The position numbers and the translations under genes are program-made. A stretch of DNA of 64,000 bases from Nitrosomonadales bacterium. Lineage in GTDB: Bacteria > Pseudomonadota > Gammaproteobacteria > Burkholderiales > Gallionellaceae. The notes beneath the pieces are model-generated. The model made no database searches. It had not been told where the DNA came from and saw only the letters and a list, made by a program, of their open reading frames with translations. The stretch covers positions 62,001 to 126,000 of the forward strand of contig JACRME010000033.1 in NCBI GenBank assembly GCA_016235045.1, written 5' to 3'. Below, piece by piece: positions 1-10,861 of this stretch; the first letter of the stretch is position 1, and each line of letters opens with the position of its first letter.

Positions 1-2
1 TT

Positions 3-767
3 CGCGCCGCCCTTGAGGCGGAATTGCGCAGTGCCCTCGAGCGCCGGCAATTTCATCTGCATTTCCAGCTGCAGGTAGATGGCTCAGACCGCCCGTTTGG
101 GGCGGAGGCCCTGATCCGCTGGGAAAACCCCAAGCGCGGCCAGGTGTTGCCCGGCGAATTCATCCCGCTGGCGGAAGAGACCGGGTTGATCCTGCCTATC
201 GGGCAATGGGTGCTGGAGACGGCCTGCGCGCAACTCAAGCAATGGGAGCAGAACAAGCTGACCAGCCATCTGGTACTGGCGGTGAATGTCAGCGCCAAGC
301 AATTCCACCAGGCCGACTTTGTCTCGCAAGTGCGGACTGCCGTGGCGCGCCACGCGATTGATCCGTCGCGGCTCAAGCTGGAGCTCACCGAAAGCATGTT
401 GCTGGAAGACATCGAGGACACCATTGTCGTCATGAACGCATTGAATGAAACCGGCGTGCGGATTTCGCTGGACGACTTCGGCACGGGTTACTCGTCCCTG
501 CAGTACCTCAAGCGCCTGCCGCTCGATCAGCTCAAGATCGACCAGTCGTTCGTGCGCGACATCGTCAGGGACAGCAGCGACCGGACGATAGTCGGCACCA
601 TCATCGCGATGGCGCAAAGCCTGAACCTGGACGTGATCGCCGAAGGGGTGGAAACGGAAGAACAGCGGCAATTGCTGGCGAATGCCGGATGCAAACACTA
701 CCAGGGTTATCTGTTCGGCAGGCCGGTTCCGATCGAACAGTTCCAGACCATGCTGGAGCAAGCCTGA
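3..767 (+). CDS. EAL-domain cyclic-di-GMP phosphodiesterase (5'-truncated by window edge)
   Basis: C-terminal part of a protein whose reading frame is open to the left edge, so the true start and any PAS, GGDEF or sensor domains lie outside the window. EAL domains hydrolyse cyclic-di-GMP to pGpG in the cytoplasm and promote motility over biofilm. The signature GAEALIRW carries the EAL triad. NVSAKQF, ELTES, LDDFGTGYSS and the late AEGVET motif follow in family order, so the metal-binding and catalytic residues look intact and the domain is probably active. It ends about 170 bp before argS and is not obviously cotranscribed with it. An internal TTG at position 24 is not a credible start because homology-like sequence (AALEAEL) precedes it. 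Confidence 0.93.
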   Translation, partial: RAALEAELRSALERRQFHLHFQLQVDGSDRPFGAEALIRWENPKRGQVLPGEFIPLAEETGLILPIGQWVLETACAQLKQWEQNKLTSHLVLAVNVSAKQFHQADFVSQVRTAVARHAIDPSRLKLELTESMLLEDIEDTIVVMNALNETGVRISLDDFGTGYSSLQYLKRLPLDQLKIDQSFVRDIVRDSSDRTIVGTIIAMAQSLNLDVIAEGVETEEQRQLLANAGCKHYQGYLFGRPVPIEQFQTMLEQA

Positions 768-902
768 TTCCAATGCGAAAACGGGTGCCGGTTGCCATCG
801 GCCGGGCATGATCTGCCGGCACATGTTTTGTGCAGGCGTGGAGGCTGGTTATTCCAGTACCCGGGGAAGCAAGTTCGAATTAATTCCTTTGATCCCAAAT
901 GC

Positions 903-908
903 TATAAT
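903..908 (+). promoter_or_regulatory. Probable sigma-70 -10 box for argS
   Basis: A perfect TATAAT lies 26 bp before the argS start. A weak -35-like TTAATT sits at 880-885, 17 bp upstream. Seen directly; promoter activity is inferred. Confidence 0.5.
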
Positions 909-934
909 CCGCGCCTCTTTAATGGTGCTGTTTC

Positions 935-2611
935 ATGTCCGCTGTCCTGAATTTCAAATCCCATTTGTCCGATTTATTCGCGCAGTCCCTGCGCGCGGTT
1001 GCGCCCGACCAAAGCGGCGCGACGATCCTCATTGAACGCCCCAAGCAGGCCTCGCACGGCGATTACGCCTGCAACCTGGCGATGCAGCTGGCCAAGCCGA
1101 TGCGCAAGTCGCCGCGCGACATCGCCAATGCGCTGATCGCGGCGCTGCCGAAATCCGATGTGATCGAGAAGGTTGAAATCGCGGGCGCGGGCTTCATCAA
1201 CGTATTCATCACCACCGCCGCCAAGCAGGACGTGGTGCACGGCGTGCTGCAGGCAGGCGCAGGTTACGGCCACGTGCATGTCGGGCGGGGGCGCAAGGTG
1301 GGGGTGGAATTCGTCTCCGCCAACCCGACCGGCCCGCTGCATGTCGGCCACGGCCGCGGCGCTGCAGTGGGCGATTGCCTGTGCAACGTGCTGCACGCGG
1401 CGGGCTGGAACGTGACGCGCGAGTTCTACTACAACGATGCGGGAGCGCAGATCGACAACCTGACCTTGTCGGTGCAGTTGCGCTGCAAGGGCATCACCCC
1501 GGACGATCCGTCCTGGCCGGAATCGGGCTATCGCGGCGATTACATTCTGGATGTCGCCAAAGCCTACATGGCAAAGGAAACCGTCGAGGCCGACGACCAG
1601 CACATCACCGGCAAGGGCGATGCGGACGATGCCGAAGCCATCCGTCATTTCGCCGTCGCCTACCTGCGCCGCGAGCAGGACCTGGATTTGCGTGCCTTCC
1701 AGGTGGAGTTCGACGTGTTCTCGCTGGAGTCGGCGCTGTACACCGACGGCAAGGTGGAAGAAACGGTGAAGAAACTCATTGCCAGCGGCCACACCTACGA
1801 GCAGGACGACGCGCTGTGGCTGCGCACCACCGATTTCGGCGACGACAAGGACCGCGTGATGCGCAAGAGCGACGGCGGCTACACCTACTTCGTGCCGGAT
1901 GTGGCTTACCATCTGGACAAATGGCGGCGCGGTTTCGAGCGCGTCATCAACGAGCAGGGTTCCGACCACCATTCCACCATCACGCGCGTGCGCGCCGGGC
2001 TGCAGGCGCTGGATGCTGGCATTCCCAAGGGCTGGCCGGACTACGTGCTGCACCAGATGGTGACGGTGCTGAAGAACGGCGAAGAAGTGAAAATCTCCAA
2101 GCGTGCGGGCAGCTATGTCACGTTGCGCGACCTGATCGACGAAGTGGGCTGCGACGCCACGCGCTATTTCCTCGCCGCGCGCCATCCCGATTCGCAACTG
2201 GTGTTCGACATCGACCTGGCCAAATCGCAGAGCAACGACAACCCGGTGTACTACATCCAGTATGCACATGCGCGTATCAGCACGGTGCTGGCGCAATGGG
2301 GCGGCGAGCATCTGGCGTTGCTGAATGCCGATGTGAGCGTGCTGGACAGCGACTACGAAACCGCTTTGCTGCAGCGCCTGATCGATTACCCGCAGGTGAT
2401 CGAGACGGCGGCGGAAGACCTTGCGCCGCATCAGGTCGCTTTCTACCTCAAAGAATTGGCGGCCGATTTTCACAGCTACTATAATGCCTCGCGCTTTCTG
2501 GTCGAGGACGGGCGCATCAAGCTGGCACGGCTGGCGCTGATTGCCGCCGTGGCGCAAGTCATCAGGAACGGACTGGCTCTATTGGGTGTCTCGGCACCCG
2601 AGAAGATGTAG
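935..2611 (+). CDS. argS: Arginyl-tRNA synthetase
   Basis: Class I aminoacyl-tRNA synthetase that charges tRNA-Arg in the cytoplasm. The 558 residues match the usual bacterial length of about 550-580. The N-terminal Add-1 domain comes first. The HIGH-type signature appears as HVGH at about residues 136-139 within [14 protein letters not shown], and the KMSKS-like loop as VKISKRAG near residue 385. The C-terminal DALR anticodon-binding region runs from about residue 440 ([13 protein letters not shown]). The ATG at 935 follows a good -10 box and the product begins at the expected family position. It is followed after 17 bp by a SPOR-domain gene, with which it may be cotranscribed. Confidence 0.98.
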   Translation: MSAVLNFKSHLSDLFAQSLRAVAPDQSGATILIERPKQASHGDYACNLAMQLAKPMRKSPRDIANALIAALPKSDVIEKVEIAGAGFINVFITTAAKQDVVHGVLQAGAGYGHVHVGRGRKVGVEFVSANPTGPLHVGHGRGAAVGDCLCNVLHAAGWNVTREFYYNDAGAQIDNLTLSVQLRCKGITPDDPSWPESGYRGDYILDVAKAYMAKETVEADDQHITGKGDADDAEAIRHFAVAYLRREQDLDLRAFQVEFDVFSLESALYTDGKVEETVKKLIASGHTYEQDDALWLRTTDFGDDKDRVMRKSDGGYTYFVPDVAYHLDKWRRGFERVINEQGSDHHSTITRVRAGLQALDAGIPKGWPDYVLHQMVTVLKNGEEVKISKRAGSYVTLRDLIDEVGCDATRYFLAARHPDSQLVFDIDLAKSQSNDNPVYYIQYAHARISTVLAQWGGEHLALLNADVSVLDSDYETALLQRLIDYPQVIETAAEDLAPHQVAFYLKELAADFHSYYNASRFLVEDGRIKLARLALIAAVAQVIRNGLALLGVSAPEKM

Positions 2612-2628
2612 GACAGAGGAAACAAATC

Positions 2629-3207
2629 ATGAGCAATGGCGGAGCAGGCAAAGGAAAAGTGATCGCGGGTGTCTTCATCGGCATGGTGCTGGGCATCGTG
2701 GCGGCAGGCGCTGTCGCATGGTATGTGATGGAAAAGAGGCAGGACTCGTTCATCAACAAGGAACGCAAACCTGCCGCAGCAGTTGCACCGCTGGCCGTCA
2801 GCGCTCCGGTGGCCACTGCCCCGGCCTCCGGCGTAGCCGAGACCAAGCAGCATTTTGAGTTTTACAAAGTGCTGACCGACAAACAGGACGGCGCATCGCG
2901 CAAGAATGCCGCCAGGCAAAAAGAACCGGCGATTGCGAAACTGCAACCGGCGCCACCTGCACTGGAAGCGCCCAAAGAGATGTACTACGTGCAGGCCGGT
3001 TCGTTCCAGAACGCGGACGACGCGGAAAAGCTCAAGGTCAAACTGGCATTCTCCGGCTTCGAGGCAAACATCCAGACCGCGACCATTCCGGACAAGGGCA
3101 TATGGCATCGCGTGCGCCTCGGCCCCTATAACGGCAACGAAGCGGGTAAAACCATCGCGGCGTTGAGGCAGAACGGCATTATCGCAACCCAGGTACAAGC
3201 CCAGTAA
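2629..3207 (+). CDS. SPOR-domain membrane protein (FtsN-like)
   Basis: A 192-residue protein with a short cytoplasmic N-terminus and one membrane segment at about residues 10-31 (IAGVFIGMVLGIVAAGAVAW). A long Ala/Pro-rich periplasmic linker leads to a C-terminal SPOR domain of about 70 residues beginning YYVQAGSFQN. SPOR domains bind denuded glycan strands at division sites, so a role in septal peptidoglycan is likely. Argument from context: argS followed by an FtsN-like SPOR gene and dsbA is common in betaproteobacteria. It resembles FtsN in layout, but the short essential FtsN segment cannot be confirmed by eye. Confidence 0.85.
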   Translation: MSNGGAGKGKVIAGVFIGMVLGIVAAGAVAWYVMEKRQDSFINKERKPAAAVAPLAVSAPVATAPASGVAETKQHFEFYKVLTDKQDGASRKNAARQKEPAIAKLQPAPPALEAPKEMYYVQAGSFQNADDAEKLKVKLAFSGFEANIQTATIPDKGIWHRVRLGPYNGNEAGKTIAALRQNGIIATQVQAQ

Positions 3208-3235
3208 TGGTGAATAAAACTAGAAGGAGACGAGC

Positions 3236-3853
3236 ATGAGATTCATCAAGCAGTTGTTTGCAATGTTGGCATTGTTGTGCGCGGCCTCTGTGCATGCGGA
3301 AGTGACAGCGGGCGTGGATTACAAATTTCTTCCTGCGCCGCAGCCGACTTCCAGCGGCAAGAAAATCGAAGTGCTTGAGTTCTTCTTCTACGAATGTTCG
3401 CACTGCGACCACCTGCACGGTCCGCTGAGCGAGTGGGAAAAGCACAAGCCCAAGGACGTCGAATTGCAGCTGGTGCCGGTCATGTTCCGCGAAACGCAGG
3501 AGCCGCTGGCGCGAGCCTATTACGCGCTGGAAGCGATGGGCAAGACCGGCAAGTTGCATGCTGCGCTGTTCGACGCTATCCACAGGAATAACATCGACCT
3601 GCGCGATGAAGCAAAAATCACCGAATTCGTGGCAAAGCAGGGCGTGGACCGGGCAAAATTCAGCGCTGCGTATAACTCCTTCTCCATCGGCAGCAAGCTG
3701 AACAGAAGCAACCAGTTGGTAAACAACTACAGGGTGATGGGCACGCCGACGATTGCGGTCGACGGCAAATACATCATCACCGGACTGCAGCCGGATGAAA
3801 CCATCCGCGTGCTGGAGGAAGTGATCAAGGTCGCGCGCAAGGAACGCAACTAG
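3236..3853 (+). CDS. dsbA: Thiol:disulfide interchange protein DsbA
   Basis: Periplasmic oxidase that introduces disulfide bonds into exported proteins and is reoxidised by DsbB. The N-terminal signal peptide spans about residues 1-21 (cleavage near VHA-EV). The thioredoxin-fold active site is FFYECSHCDH with cysteines at residues 54 and 57. The dipeptide SH between them differs from the PH of E. coli DsbA but is seen in betaproteobacterial DsbA. The cis-Pro region is MGTPTIAVDGKY. Length 205 residues is normal. The ATG follows AAGGAGA. It lies 28 bp after the SPOR gene and 5 bp before an SDR gene. Confidence 0.95.
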   Translation: MRFIKQLFAMLALLCAASVHAEVTAGVDYKFLPAPQPTSSGKKIEVLEFFFYECSHCDHLHGPLSEWEKHKPKDVELQLVPVMFRETQEPLARAYYALEAMGKTGKLHAALFDAIHRNNIDLRDEAKITEFVAKQGVDRAKFSAAYNSFSIGSKLNRSNQLVNNYRVMGTPTIAVDGKYIITGLQPDETIRVLEEVIKVARKERN

Positions 3854-3858
3854 CGTCG

Positions 3859-4620
3859 ATGAAAGTCGTCGTATCCGGCGCGTCGAGCGGCATCGGCCTG
3901 GCCCTCGCGCGCCATTATCTTGAGCGCGGCGCCACCGTCGCCGCCTGCGCCCGTCGCGGCGAACTGCTGCAATCCCTGGCGGCGGAATTTCCCGAAAAAG
4001 TAATTTGCTACACCCTTGATGTGCGCGATGCGCCGGCCCTTCAGCGCGCGGCCGGCGATTTCATGGCGCGCGTCGGCGTGCCGGACATCGTCATCGCCAA
4101 CGCCGGCGTGAGTCGCGGCACGCTCACCGAATATGTCGAAGACGAGGAAGTGTTCCAGCGCGTGATGGACATCAACGTGCTCGGCATGGTGAAGACCTTC
4201 CAGCCGTTTCTGGCGGCGATGCGCGCGGCAAAACGCGGTACGCTGGTCGGCATCGCCAGCGTGGCGGGCTTTCGCGGTCTGCCCGGTTCGGGCGCCTACT
4301 CGGCGTCCAAGGCCGCTGCAATCTCCTACCTGGAAAGCCTGCGCGTCGAAATGCACGGCAGCGGCGTGAAGGTGGTCACGCTGTGTCCCGGCTACATCAG
4401 GACACCGATGACCGACATCAACACCTATCCGATGCCGTTCATCCTGGATGCGGATGTGGCGGCCAAACGCATGGCGCGCGTGATCGGGCGCGGCACCGCG
4501 TTCGCCGTGGTGCCGTGGCCGATGGGGGTGGTGGGGTGGGTGATGAAGCGATTGCCGCGTTGGCTGTATGACCGGCTGTTTGCCAAGGCGCCGCACAAGG
4601 CGCGCGGGAAGGTGTCGTAG
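3859..4620 (+). CDS. Short-chain dehydrogenase/reductase (SDR family)
   Basis: Classical SDR of 253 residues. The cofactor-binding glycine motif is SGASSGIG at about residues 7-14, the structural motif is NAGVSRG, and the catalytic Ser...YxxxK is represented by YSASK near residue 151. The C-terminal part (about 225-245) is hydrophobic, as in SDRs of the DltE/SadH-like type that act on lipids or aldehydes. The substrate is unknown. The start lies 5 bp after the dsbA stop, so cotranscription is likely. The gene ends at a strong inverted repeat facing the convergent gatB. Confidence 0.85.
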   Translation: MKVVVSGASSGIGLALARHYLERGATVAACARRGELLQSLAAEFPEKVICYTLDVRDAPALQRAAGDFMARVGVPDIVIANAGVSRGTLTEYVEDEEVFQRVMDINVLGMVKTFQPFLAAMRAAKRGTLVGIASVAGFRGLPGSGAYSASKAAAISYLESLRVEMHGSGVKVVTLCPGYIRTPMTDINTYPMPFILDADVAAKRMARVIGRGTAFAVVPWPMGVVGWVMKRLPRWLYDRLFAKAPHKARGKVS

Positions 4621-4622
4621 TT

Positions 4623-4684
4623 TGGGAGCGCCGGCGTCCCGCCGGCTGGTTTTAACTAATGCCGGCGAGGCGCCGGCGCTCCCA
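4623..4684. repeat. Perfect 14-bp-arm inverted repeat between convergent genes
   Basis: Arms TGGGAGCGCCGGCG and its exact complement flank a 34-bp centre that holds a second pair, GCCGGC. The element fills the gap between the SDR stop and the gatB stop and can fold as a very stable hairpin on either strand. It could act as a bidirectional transcription barrier, although neither side has a classical T-run. Its form suggests an interspersed repeat rather than a simple terminator. Confidence 0.75.
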
Positions 4685-4700
4685 CAACCAACACGCCCAG

Positions 4701-6152
4701 TTAACCTTCCAGTTTCTTCTTCAGGATATCGTTGAGTTGCGCCGGATTCGCCTTGCCCTTGCTGGCCTTCATGGCGAGACCGACGAAGAAGCCAAACAGC
4801 TTGTCCTTGCCGCTGCGGTATTCTGCGACCTTGTCCGCATTGGCGGCGATGATCTCGTCCACCAGCGCTTCGATCGCACCGGAATCAGAGACCTGCTTCA
4901 GCCCCTTCGCTTCGATGATCGCATCCGCACTGCCGCCTTCCGCCCACATGGTGCGGAATACTTCTTTCGCGCCGGAGTTGGAGATGGTGCCGTCGGCGAT
5001 GCGCTGCAGCATGCCGCCGAGTTGTTGTGCCGTGATCGGGCATTGCGTCATGTCCAAGCCGTCGCGGTTCAACTGAGCGCTCACTTCGCCCATGATCCAG
5101 TTGGCGCACAATTTCGCATCCTTGGGCACGGCGGCGAGAACGGTCTCGAAAAAATCCGCCATCTCGCGCGAAGCGGTAAGGATGCTGGCGTCGTAGGCCG
5201 AGAGGCCGAGGTCGTTCACGTAACGCGTTTGTTTCGCTTGTGGCAATTCCGGCAGTGTGGCGCGCACCTGCTCAATCCACTCCGGGGATATCTCCAGCGG
5301 CAACAGATCGGGATCGGGGAAGTAGCGGTAATCGTGCGCGTCTTCCTTGCTGCGCATGGCGCGTGTTTCGCCGGTGTCCGGATTGAACAGGATGGTGGCT
5401 TGGTGCACCTTGCCGCCGTTCTCGATGGTGTCGATCTGCCACTGCACTTCGTAGTCGATGGCCTGTTGCATGAACTTGAACGAGTTGAGGTTCTTGATCT
5501 CGCGGCGCGTGCCCAGCGGGGCGCCGGGCTTGCGCACCGACACGTTCACGTCACAGCGGAACGAGCCTTCCTGCATGTTGCCGTCGCAGATGCCGATCCA
5601 GCGCACCAGCGTGTGCAGGGCTTTCGCATAGGCCACGGCCTCGGCGGCGGAACTCATGTCCGGCTCGGACACGATCTCCAGCAGTGGTGTGCCGGCACGA
5701 TTGAGGTCGATGCCGGTTACGCCCTGCGAATCGCCGTGAACGGACTTGCCCGCGTCTTCTTCCAGGTGGGCGCGGGTGATGCGCACCGTTTTTTCGTAGG
5801 GTTTTGCGTTGCCGGAAAGCGGCTCGACCTGGATGGTCAGCGTGCCTTGTCCCACCACCGGCAGGTCGAACTGGCTGATCTGGTAACCCTTGGGCAGGTC
5901 GGGATAGAAATAATTCTTGCGCGCGAACACCGAACGATTGGCGATGTGCGAGCCTGTGGCCAAGCCGAACTTGATCGCGCGTTCAACCGCGCCGCGGTTC
6001 AGCACCGGCAGCACGCCCGGCAAGGCGATGCTCACCGCGTCGGCTTGGGTGTTGGGCTCCGCGCCGAAAGCGGTCGATGCGCCGGAAAAGATTTTAGTGT
6101 TGGTCGAGAGCTGGGTGTGTACTTCCAGCCCGATGACGATTTCCCAAGTCAT
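4701..6152 (-). CDS. gatB: Asp-tRNA(Asn)/Glu-tRNA(Gln) amidotransferase subunit B
   Basis: GatB is the kinase and tRNA-binding subunit of the GatCAB complex. It phosphorylates mischarged Glu-tRNA(Gln) or Asp-tRNA(Asn), which is then amidated with ammonia from GatA. The start [15 protein letters not shown] is the family hallmark. The internal [12 protein letters not shown] and [15 protein letters not shown] motifs and a C-terminal YqeY-like tail (about residues 330-480) are present. Length 483 is typical. It is the last gene of the gatC-gatA-DUF3050-gatB block and is separated from the DUF3050 gene by a palindromic repeat. Confidence 0.98.
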   Translation of the reverse strand: MTWEIVIGLEVHTQLSTNTKIFSGASTAFGAEPNTQADAVSIALPGVLPVLNRGAVERAIKFGLATGSHIANRSVFARKNYFYPDLPKGYQISQFDLPVVGQGTLTIQVEPLSGNAKPYEKTVRITRAHLEEDAGKSVHGDSQGVTGIDLNRAGTPLLEIVSEPDMSSAAEAVAYAKALHTLVRWIGICDGNMQEGSFRCDVNVSVRKPGAPLGTRREIKNLNSFKFMQQAIDYEVQWQIDTIENGGKVHQATILFNPDTGETRAMRSKEDAHDYRYFPDPDLLPLEISPEWIEQVRATLPELPQAKQTRYVNDLGLSAYDASILTASREMADFFETVLAAVPKDAKLCANWIMGEVSAQLNRDGLDMTQCPITAQQLGGMLQRIADGTISNSGAKEVFRTMWAEGGSADAIIEAKGLKQVSDSGAIEALVDEIIAANADKVAEYRSGKDKLFGFFVGLAMKASKGKANPAQLNDILKKKLEG

Positions 6153-6167
6153 AATTCAAACCCTTTT

Positions 6168-6239
6168 GCCACAGAGGACACAGAGACCACAGAGAGAGTA
6201 CAGCAGGCATTTCTCTGTGTGCTCTGTGATCTCTGTGGC
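6168..6239. repeat. Inverted repeat of CACAGAG units
   Basis: GCCACAGAG at the left and CTCTGTGGC at the right are exact complements. Both arms are built from repeated CACAGAG/ACACAGAG units (left 6168-6208, right 6212-6239). The element occupies the gap between the DUF3050 gene and gatB inside the gat operon. It looks like one copy of an interspersed palindromic repeat; no other copy is seen in this window. Confidence 0.7.
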
Positions 6240-7042
6240 TATTTAGTTTTTAAAGTTTTTCTGCTCGATGGCAGCGCCGCCTGCACGCCGCTCCAGAACG
6301 CGATGCGCGCCTCGATGGCTTCGCAACCCGCCTTGGATGCCGCGCGCAGTTTGGTGTCGCTGCCCTTGCACAAGTGGCTCAGCAGCTTGAGCGACAGCGG
6401 GCCGTGCAGTTCGTCGTCGAGATGGATGTGACGCTCGAGGTAGTAGTAGAACAGCGGCGCTTTGCGCTTGCTGATGTTCATGTCGGCTAACAGCGCGCGG
6501 AACATACCGGGAATCACCTGCTCGCGGCCGAGGGCGAAAGCGGCAGCTACGATGTGCGTCTTCTCTGTGCCGATGAAACCGAAAGTCGCTTGCATGAACT
6601 GGCGTGCGGGCTCGGGGATCTTGGCGATCTTCAGCGCCTTCTCGATGCCGTTGCGCTGCACCGACTTGAGGAAGGCTTTGACAGGCGCCGTGTCGGCGCC
6701 CACTTCTTCCATCGCGCCGATGTACAGATCGAAGTGGCTGATGAACGTCGGATTGCCCTTGGCATCCGGCAGGCCGTCGTCGGTCTCTTCGCCGACCACG
6801 ATCTCGTTGATGAACCGTTGCGCCGAGGTGACCGCGGCATCGCCGGTGGGCATCCACGGCATGGCGGTCGGCGCGAGGTCGCGCTGCAGGTATTTGAGCA
6901 GCGACATGAAATCCCACACCGAGTAGACATGGTGTTCCATGAAAGCGCGCAGGTCGTCGATGTTGCGCACCGCGCCGTAGACGGGATGGCGGTCTAGCTG
7001 TCGCTTGAGGGCGGGTACGCCGGTGAACTTGGTGATTTTCAT
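6239..7042 (-). CDS. DUF3050 family protein (heme-oxygenase-like fold)
   Basis: A 267-residue protein resembling the DUF3050 family: N-terminal HPVYGAVRNIDDLRAFMEHHVYSVWDFMSLLK and later FYYYLERHIHLDDELHGPLS, both rich in His, Glu and Asp. By family resemblance the fold is an alpha-helical heme-oxygenase-like bundle, and the EHH, ERH and HLDDE residues are candidate di-metal ligands. Function unknown. The gene lies 7 bp after the gatA stop and ahead of gatB, so it is an insertion into the gatCAB operon. Its stop (6239-6241) abuts the repeat between it and gatB. Confidence 0.8.
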   Translation of the reverse strand: MKITKFTGVPALKRQLDRHPVYGAVRNIDDLRAFMEHHVYSVWDFMSLLKYLQRDLAPTAMPWMPTGDAAVTSAQRFINEIVVGEETDDGLPDAKGNPTFISHFDLYIGAMEEVGADTAPVKAFLKSVQRNGIEKALKIAKIPEPARQFMQATFGFIGTEKTHIVAAAFALGREQVIPGMFRALLADMNISKRKAPLFYYYLERHIHLDDELHGPLSLKLLSHLCKGSDTKLRAASKAGCEAIEARIAFWSGVQAALPSSRKTLKTK

Positions 7043-7049
7043 AAAGGCC

Positions 7050-8501
7050 TCAAAGTTTGGGCGCGCGGCTGTGCCAGTCGGTTGCCAGTTGGAATTGGTG
7101 AGCGACGTTCAGCATGCGCGCTTCGTCGAAATAATTGCCGATGATCTGCAGGCCGACCGGCATGTCGTTGGCGCCGAAGCCGCAGGGGATGGACATGCCG
7201 GGCAGGCCGGCCAGGTTCACCGCGATGGTGTAGATGTCGGACAGGTACATCTGCACAGGGTCGTCGCCTTTTTCGCCCAGCTTGAAGGCGGTGGACGGCG
7301 AGGTCGGTCCCATGATCACGTCGCACTGTTTGTACGCTTCGGTGAAGTCCTGCGCGATCAGGCGGCGGATCTTCTGTGCCTGCAAATAGTAGGCGTCGTA
7401 GTAGCCGTGGCTCAGCACATAGGTGCCGATCATGATGCGGCGTTTTACTTCCGCGCCGAAACCCTGTGCGCGGGATTTTTCATACATGTCGGCGAGGTCG
7501 CTGTACTCGGGGGCGCGGTAGCCGTAGCGAACGCCGTCGAAGCGCGACAGGTTGCTCGACGCTTCCGCCGGGGCCAGCACGTAATACACCGGCACGGAGA
7601 GCTTGGAATTCGGCAGGCTGATGTCGACGATGACTGCGCCGAGTTTCTTGTATTCGGCGATGGCGGCTTCGACCGCCTTGGCCACGTCGGCGCCCATGCC
7701 CTCGGCAAAAAACTCCCTGGGCAGGCCGATGCGCAGGCCGGTCAGCGATTTGTTCAGGTCGCGCGTGTAATCTTCTTTCTCGCGCTGCAGCGAGGTGGAA
7801 TCGCGTTCGTCGAAGCCTGCCATCACGTTCATCATCAGCGCGAGGTCTTCGGCATTGCGCCCCATCGGGCCGGCCTGGTCGAGACTGGAAGCGAAGGCGA
7901 TCATGCCGTAGCGCGACACCACGCCGTAAGTCGGTTTCAGACCGGAAATGCCGCACAGCGCGGCAGGTTGGCGGATGGAACCGCCGGTGTCGGTGCCGGT
8001 CGCTGCCGCGCATAAACGCGCCGCCACGGCTGCTGCCGTGCCGCCGGACGAACCGCCGGGCACGCGCGCCGTGTCCCAGGGATTCTTCACTGGGCCGTAA
8101 TGCGAAGTCTCGTTCGACGAACCCATGGCGAACTCGTCCATGTTGGTCTTGCCGAGGTTGATCGCGCCCGCGTTGTTGAACTGGCTGATGACATGTGCGT
8201 CGTAGGGCGAGACGAAATTGTGCAGCATCTTCGAGCCGCAGGTGGTGAGCCAGCCTTTGGCGCAGAAGATGTCCTTTTGCGCGATGGGGATACCGGTCAG
8301 CGCCCCGACTTTGCCCGAGGCAAAGCGGGTGTCGGCCTCGCGCGCCTGCGCCAGCGACTTCTCCGGGTTTACGGTGATGAAGGCGTTGAGCTTGGGGTTG
8401 AGTTCGGCGATACGGTCGAGGTAGCCCTGCGTCAATTCGACGCTGGAGATTTTTTTGGCGCGCAGGGCGGCGCCCAGTTGGGTCAGGCTGGAATGGATCA
8501 T
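7050..8501 (-). CDS. gatA: Asp-tRNA(Asn)/Glu-tRNA(Gln) amidotransferase subunit A
   Basis: Glutaminase subunit of GatCAB, an amidase-signature enzyme that frees ammonia from glutamine and channels it to GatB. The Ser-cisSer-Lys triad is visible as K76 ([10 protein letters not shown]), S151 in [10 protein letters not shown] and S175 in [10 protein letters not shown], at the spacing known for the family. Length 483 is standard. The start at 8501 lies 6 bp after the gatC stop, so translation is probably coupled. Confidence 0.98.
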   Translation of the reverse strand: MIHSSLTQLGAALRAKKISSVELTQGYLDRIAELNPKLNAFITVNPEKSLAQAREADTRFASGKVGALTGIPIAQKDIFCAKGWLTTCGSKMLHNFVSPYDAHVISQFNNAGAINLGKTNMDEFAMGSSNETSHYGPVKNPWDTARVPGGSSGGTAAAVAARLCAAATGTDTGGSIRQPAALCGISGLKPTYGVVSRYGMIAFASSLDQAGPMGRNAEDLALMMNVMAGFDERDSTSLQREKEDYTRDLNKSLTGLRIGLPREFFAEGMGADVAKAVEAAIAEYKKLGAVIVDISLPNSKLSVPVYYVLAPAEASSNLSRFDGVRYGYRAPEYSDLADMYEKSRAQGFGAEVKRRIMIGTYVLSHGYYDAYYLQAQKIRRLIAQDFTEAYKQCDVIMGPTSPSTAFKLGEKGDDPVQMYLSDIYTIAVNLAGLPGMSIPCGFGANDMPVGLQIIGNYFDEARMLNVAHQFQLATDWHSRAPKL

Positions 8502-8507
8502 GGCCGG

Positions 8508-8795
8508 TTATTCAATGACTTGGGGAACAAGATAGAGGCCTTGTTCCACTTGCGGGGCGACGGCCTGGAAAGCCTCGCGCTGATTGGTTTCGGTAACGAT
8601 ATCCTCGCGCAGGCGCTGTGCCACATCCTGCGCGTGCGACATGGGTTCTATGCCCTTGGTATCGACTGCCTGCATCTCGGCGATCAGGCCGAAAATGTTG
8701 TTTAGTTGGGACTGGGCGGCTTTGAGTTCTTCGTCGTTCATCGCCAGCCGGGCAAGGCGGGCGACTTTTTCGACATCGGCTAAACTTAGGGACAT
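8508..8795 (-). CDS. gatC: Asp-tRNA(Asn)/Glu-tRNA(Gln) amidotransferase subunit C
   Basis: Small belt-like subunit that stabilises the GatA-GatB interface. The 95 residues begin [19 protein letters not shown], the standard GatC opening, and the [16 protein letters not shown] and PMSHA segments follow. It is the first gene of the block and is divergent from mreB, so the gat promoter must lie in the 89-bp gap 8796-8884. Confidence 0.96.
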   Translation of the reverse strand: MSLSLADVEKVARLARLAMNDEELKAAQSQLNNIFGLIAEMQAVDTKGIEPMSHAQDVAQRLREDIVTETNQREAFQAVAPQVEQGLYLVPQVIE

Positions 8796-8842
8796 AAAGG
8801 GGCTTAAAGCTTTATCAAATCAGGCGCAATAGAGTATCATAA

Positions 8843-9928
<1,086 letters not shown>

Positions 9929-9943
9929 TCGTACGGCAGCACT

Positions 9944-10861
9944 TTGGACGATACCCGTACCCTCCGGTTTTTTAATCGCGGCCCCAGTCCGGTTGCTCGT
10001 CTCATCTTCTTTTGCGCGCTTTCCATGCTGCTGCTGTTCGTGGATGCGCGCTACCAATACCTGGAGTCCACGCGCAATGTGCTTGCCGTGGTCATCTATC
10101 CCTTCCAGCGCTTGACCGCCCTGCCCGGCGAGGTGGTGGGACGAATCTCCGTCTATTTCGAAACGCAGAACCAATTGCTGGAGGACAACGCAAAACTGCG
10201 CCAGCAGCACGACACGGATGCGGCGCAACTGGCGCAGTTGTCCGCCATTCAGGCCGAAAATGCGCAGTTGCGCACCTTGCATGAGCTTCAGCAAAGGGTG
10301 GATTTCCCGATGCAGATGGCGGAAATCGTTTATGTCGAGCGCGATATTTTCAAGCGCAAACTGTTCGTCAACAAGGGTTCGCAGGCCAACGTACAGCCCG
10401 GCCAGGTGGTGGTCGACGACCACGGCGTGGTCGGCCAGGTCACCCGCGTTTATCCCTGGCTGTCCGAAGTCACGTTGGTCACGGACAAGGATCACGCCGT
10501 GCCGATACAGGTCTTGCGCAACGGATTCCGGGCGGTCGTGTTCGGGTCGGGCGATATCAGCGAGATGGCATTGCGCTACATGCCGGTGAGTGCGGATCTG
10601 GTCGAGGGCGACGAACTGGTGACCTCGGGCATCGACGGCATCTACCCGCCCAACCTGCCGGTGGCGAAAATCATCAAGATCGAACGCGATCCGGCCTATC
10701 CGTTTGCGCGCATTACCTGCGCCCCGCTGGCCGGCGTCGACCGGAATCGTTCCTTGATGATTGTGTCCGGCCTGCCGAAACTGGTCGAGCGGCCGGAAAC
10801 GGTCGAGACGGGTGCGGAGCCGGAACGGGCCAAGAAAAGACTCAAACGGAGGCGACCGTGA
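9944..10861 (+). CDS. mreC: Rod shape-determining protein MreC
   Basis: Bitopic inner-membrane protein that links MreB to PBP2 and RodA. A TTG start (9944) gives DDTRTLRFFNRGPSPVARL, the usual opening before the membrane helix at about residues 19-38. A coiled coil follows at about 65-115 (ENAKLRQQ...IQAENAQLRTL), then the MreC beta-barrel core. No in-frame ATG precedes the conserved FFNRGPSP motif after the mreB stop, so TTG is preferred. The last residues overlap the mreD GTG by a GTGA junction. Confidence 0.96.
   Translation: MDDTRTLRFFNRGPSPVARLIFFCALSMLLLFVDARYQYLESTRNVLAVVIYPFQRLTALPGEVVGRISVYFETQNQLLEDNAKLRQQHDTDAAQLAQLSAIQAENAQLRTLHELQQRVDFPMQMAEIVYVERDIFKRKLFVNKGSQANVQPGQVVVDDHGVVGQVTRVYPWLSEVTLVTDKDHAVPIQVLRNGFRAVVFGSGDISEMALRYMPVSADLVEGDELVTSGIDGIYPPNLPVAKIIKIERDPAYPFARITCAPLAGVDRNRSLMIVSGLPKLVERPETVETGAEPERAKKRLKRRRP

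Noticed and set aside
974..2557. Long open frame (527 codons) on the minus strand opposite argS
   Set aside because: It is the G+C-driven mirror of argS. Its product is rich in His, Arg and Gln with no family motif, and argS is certain.
4659..6431. Plus-strand open frame of 590 codons opposite gatB
   Set aside because: It is antisense to the well-supported gatB and crosses the repeat at 6168; no motifs or credible start.
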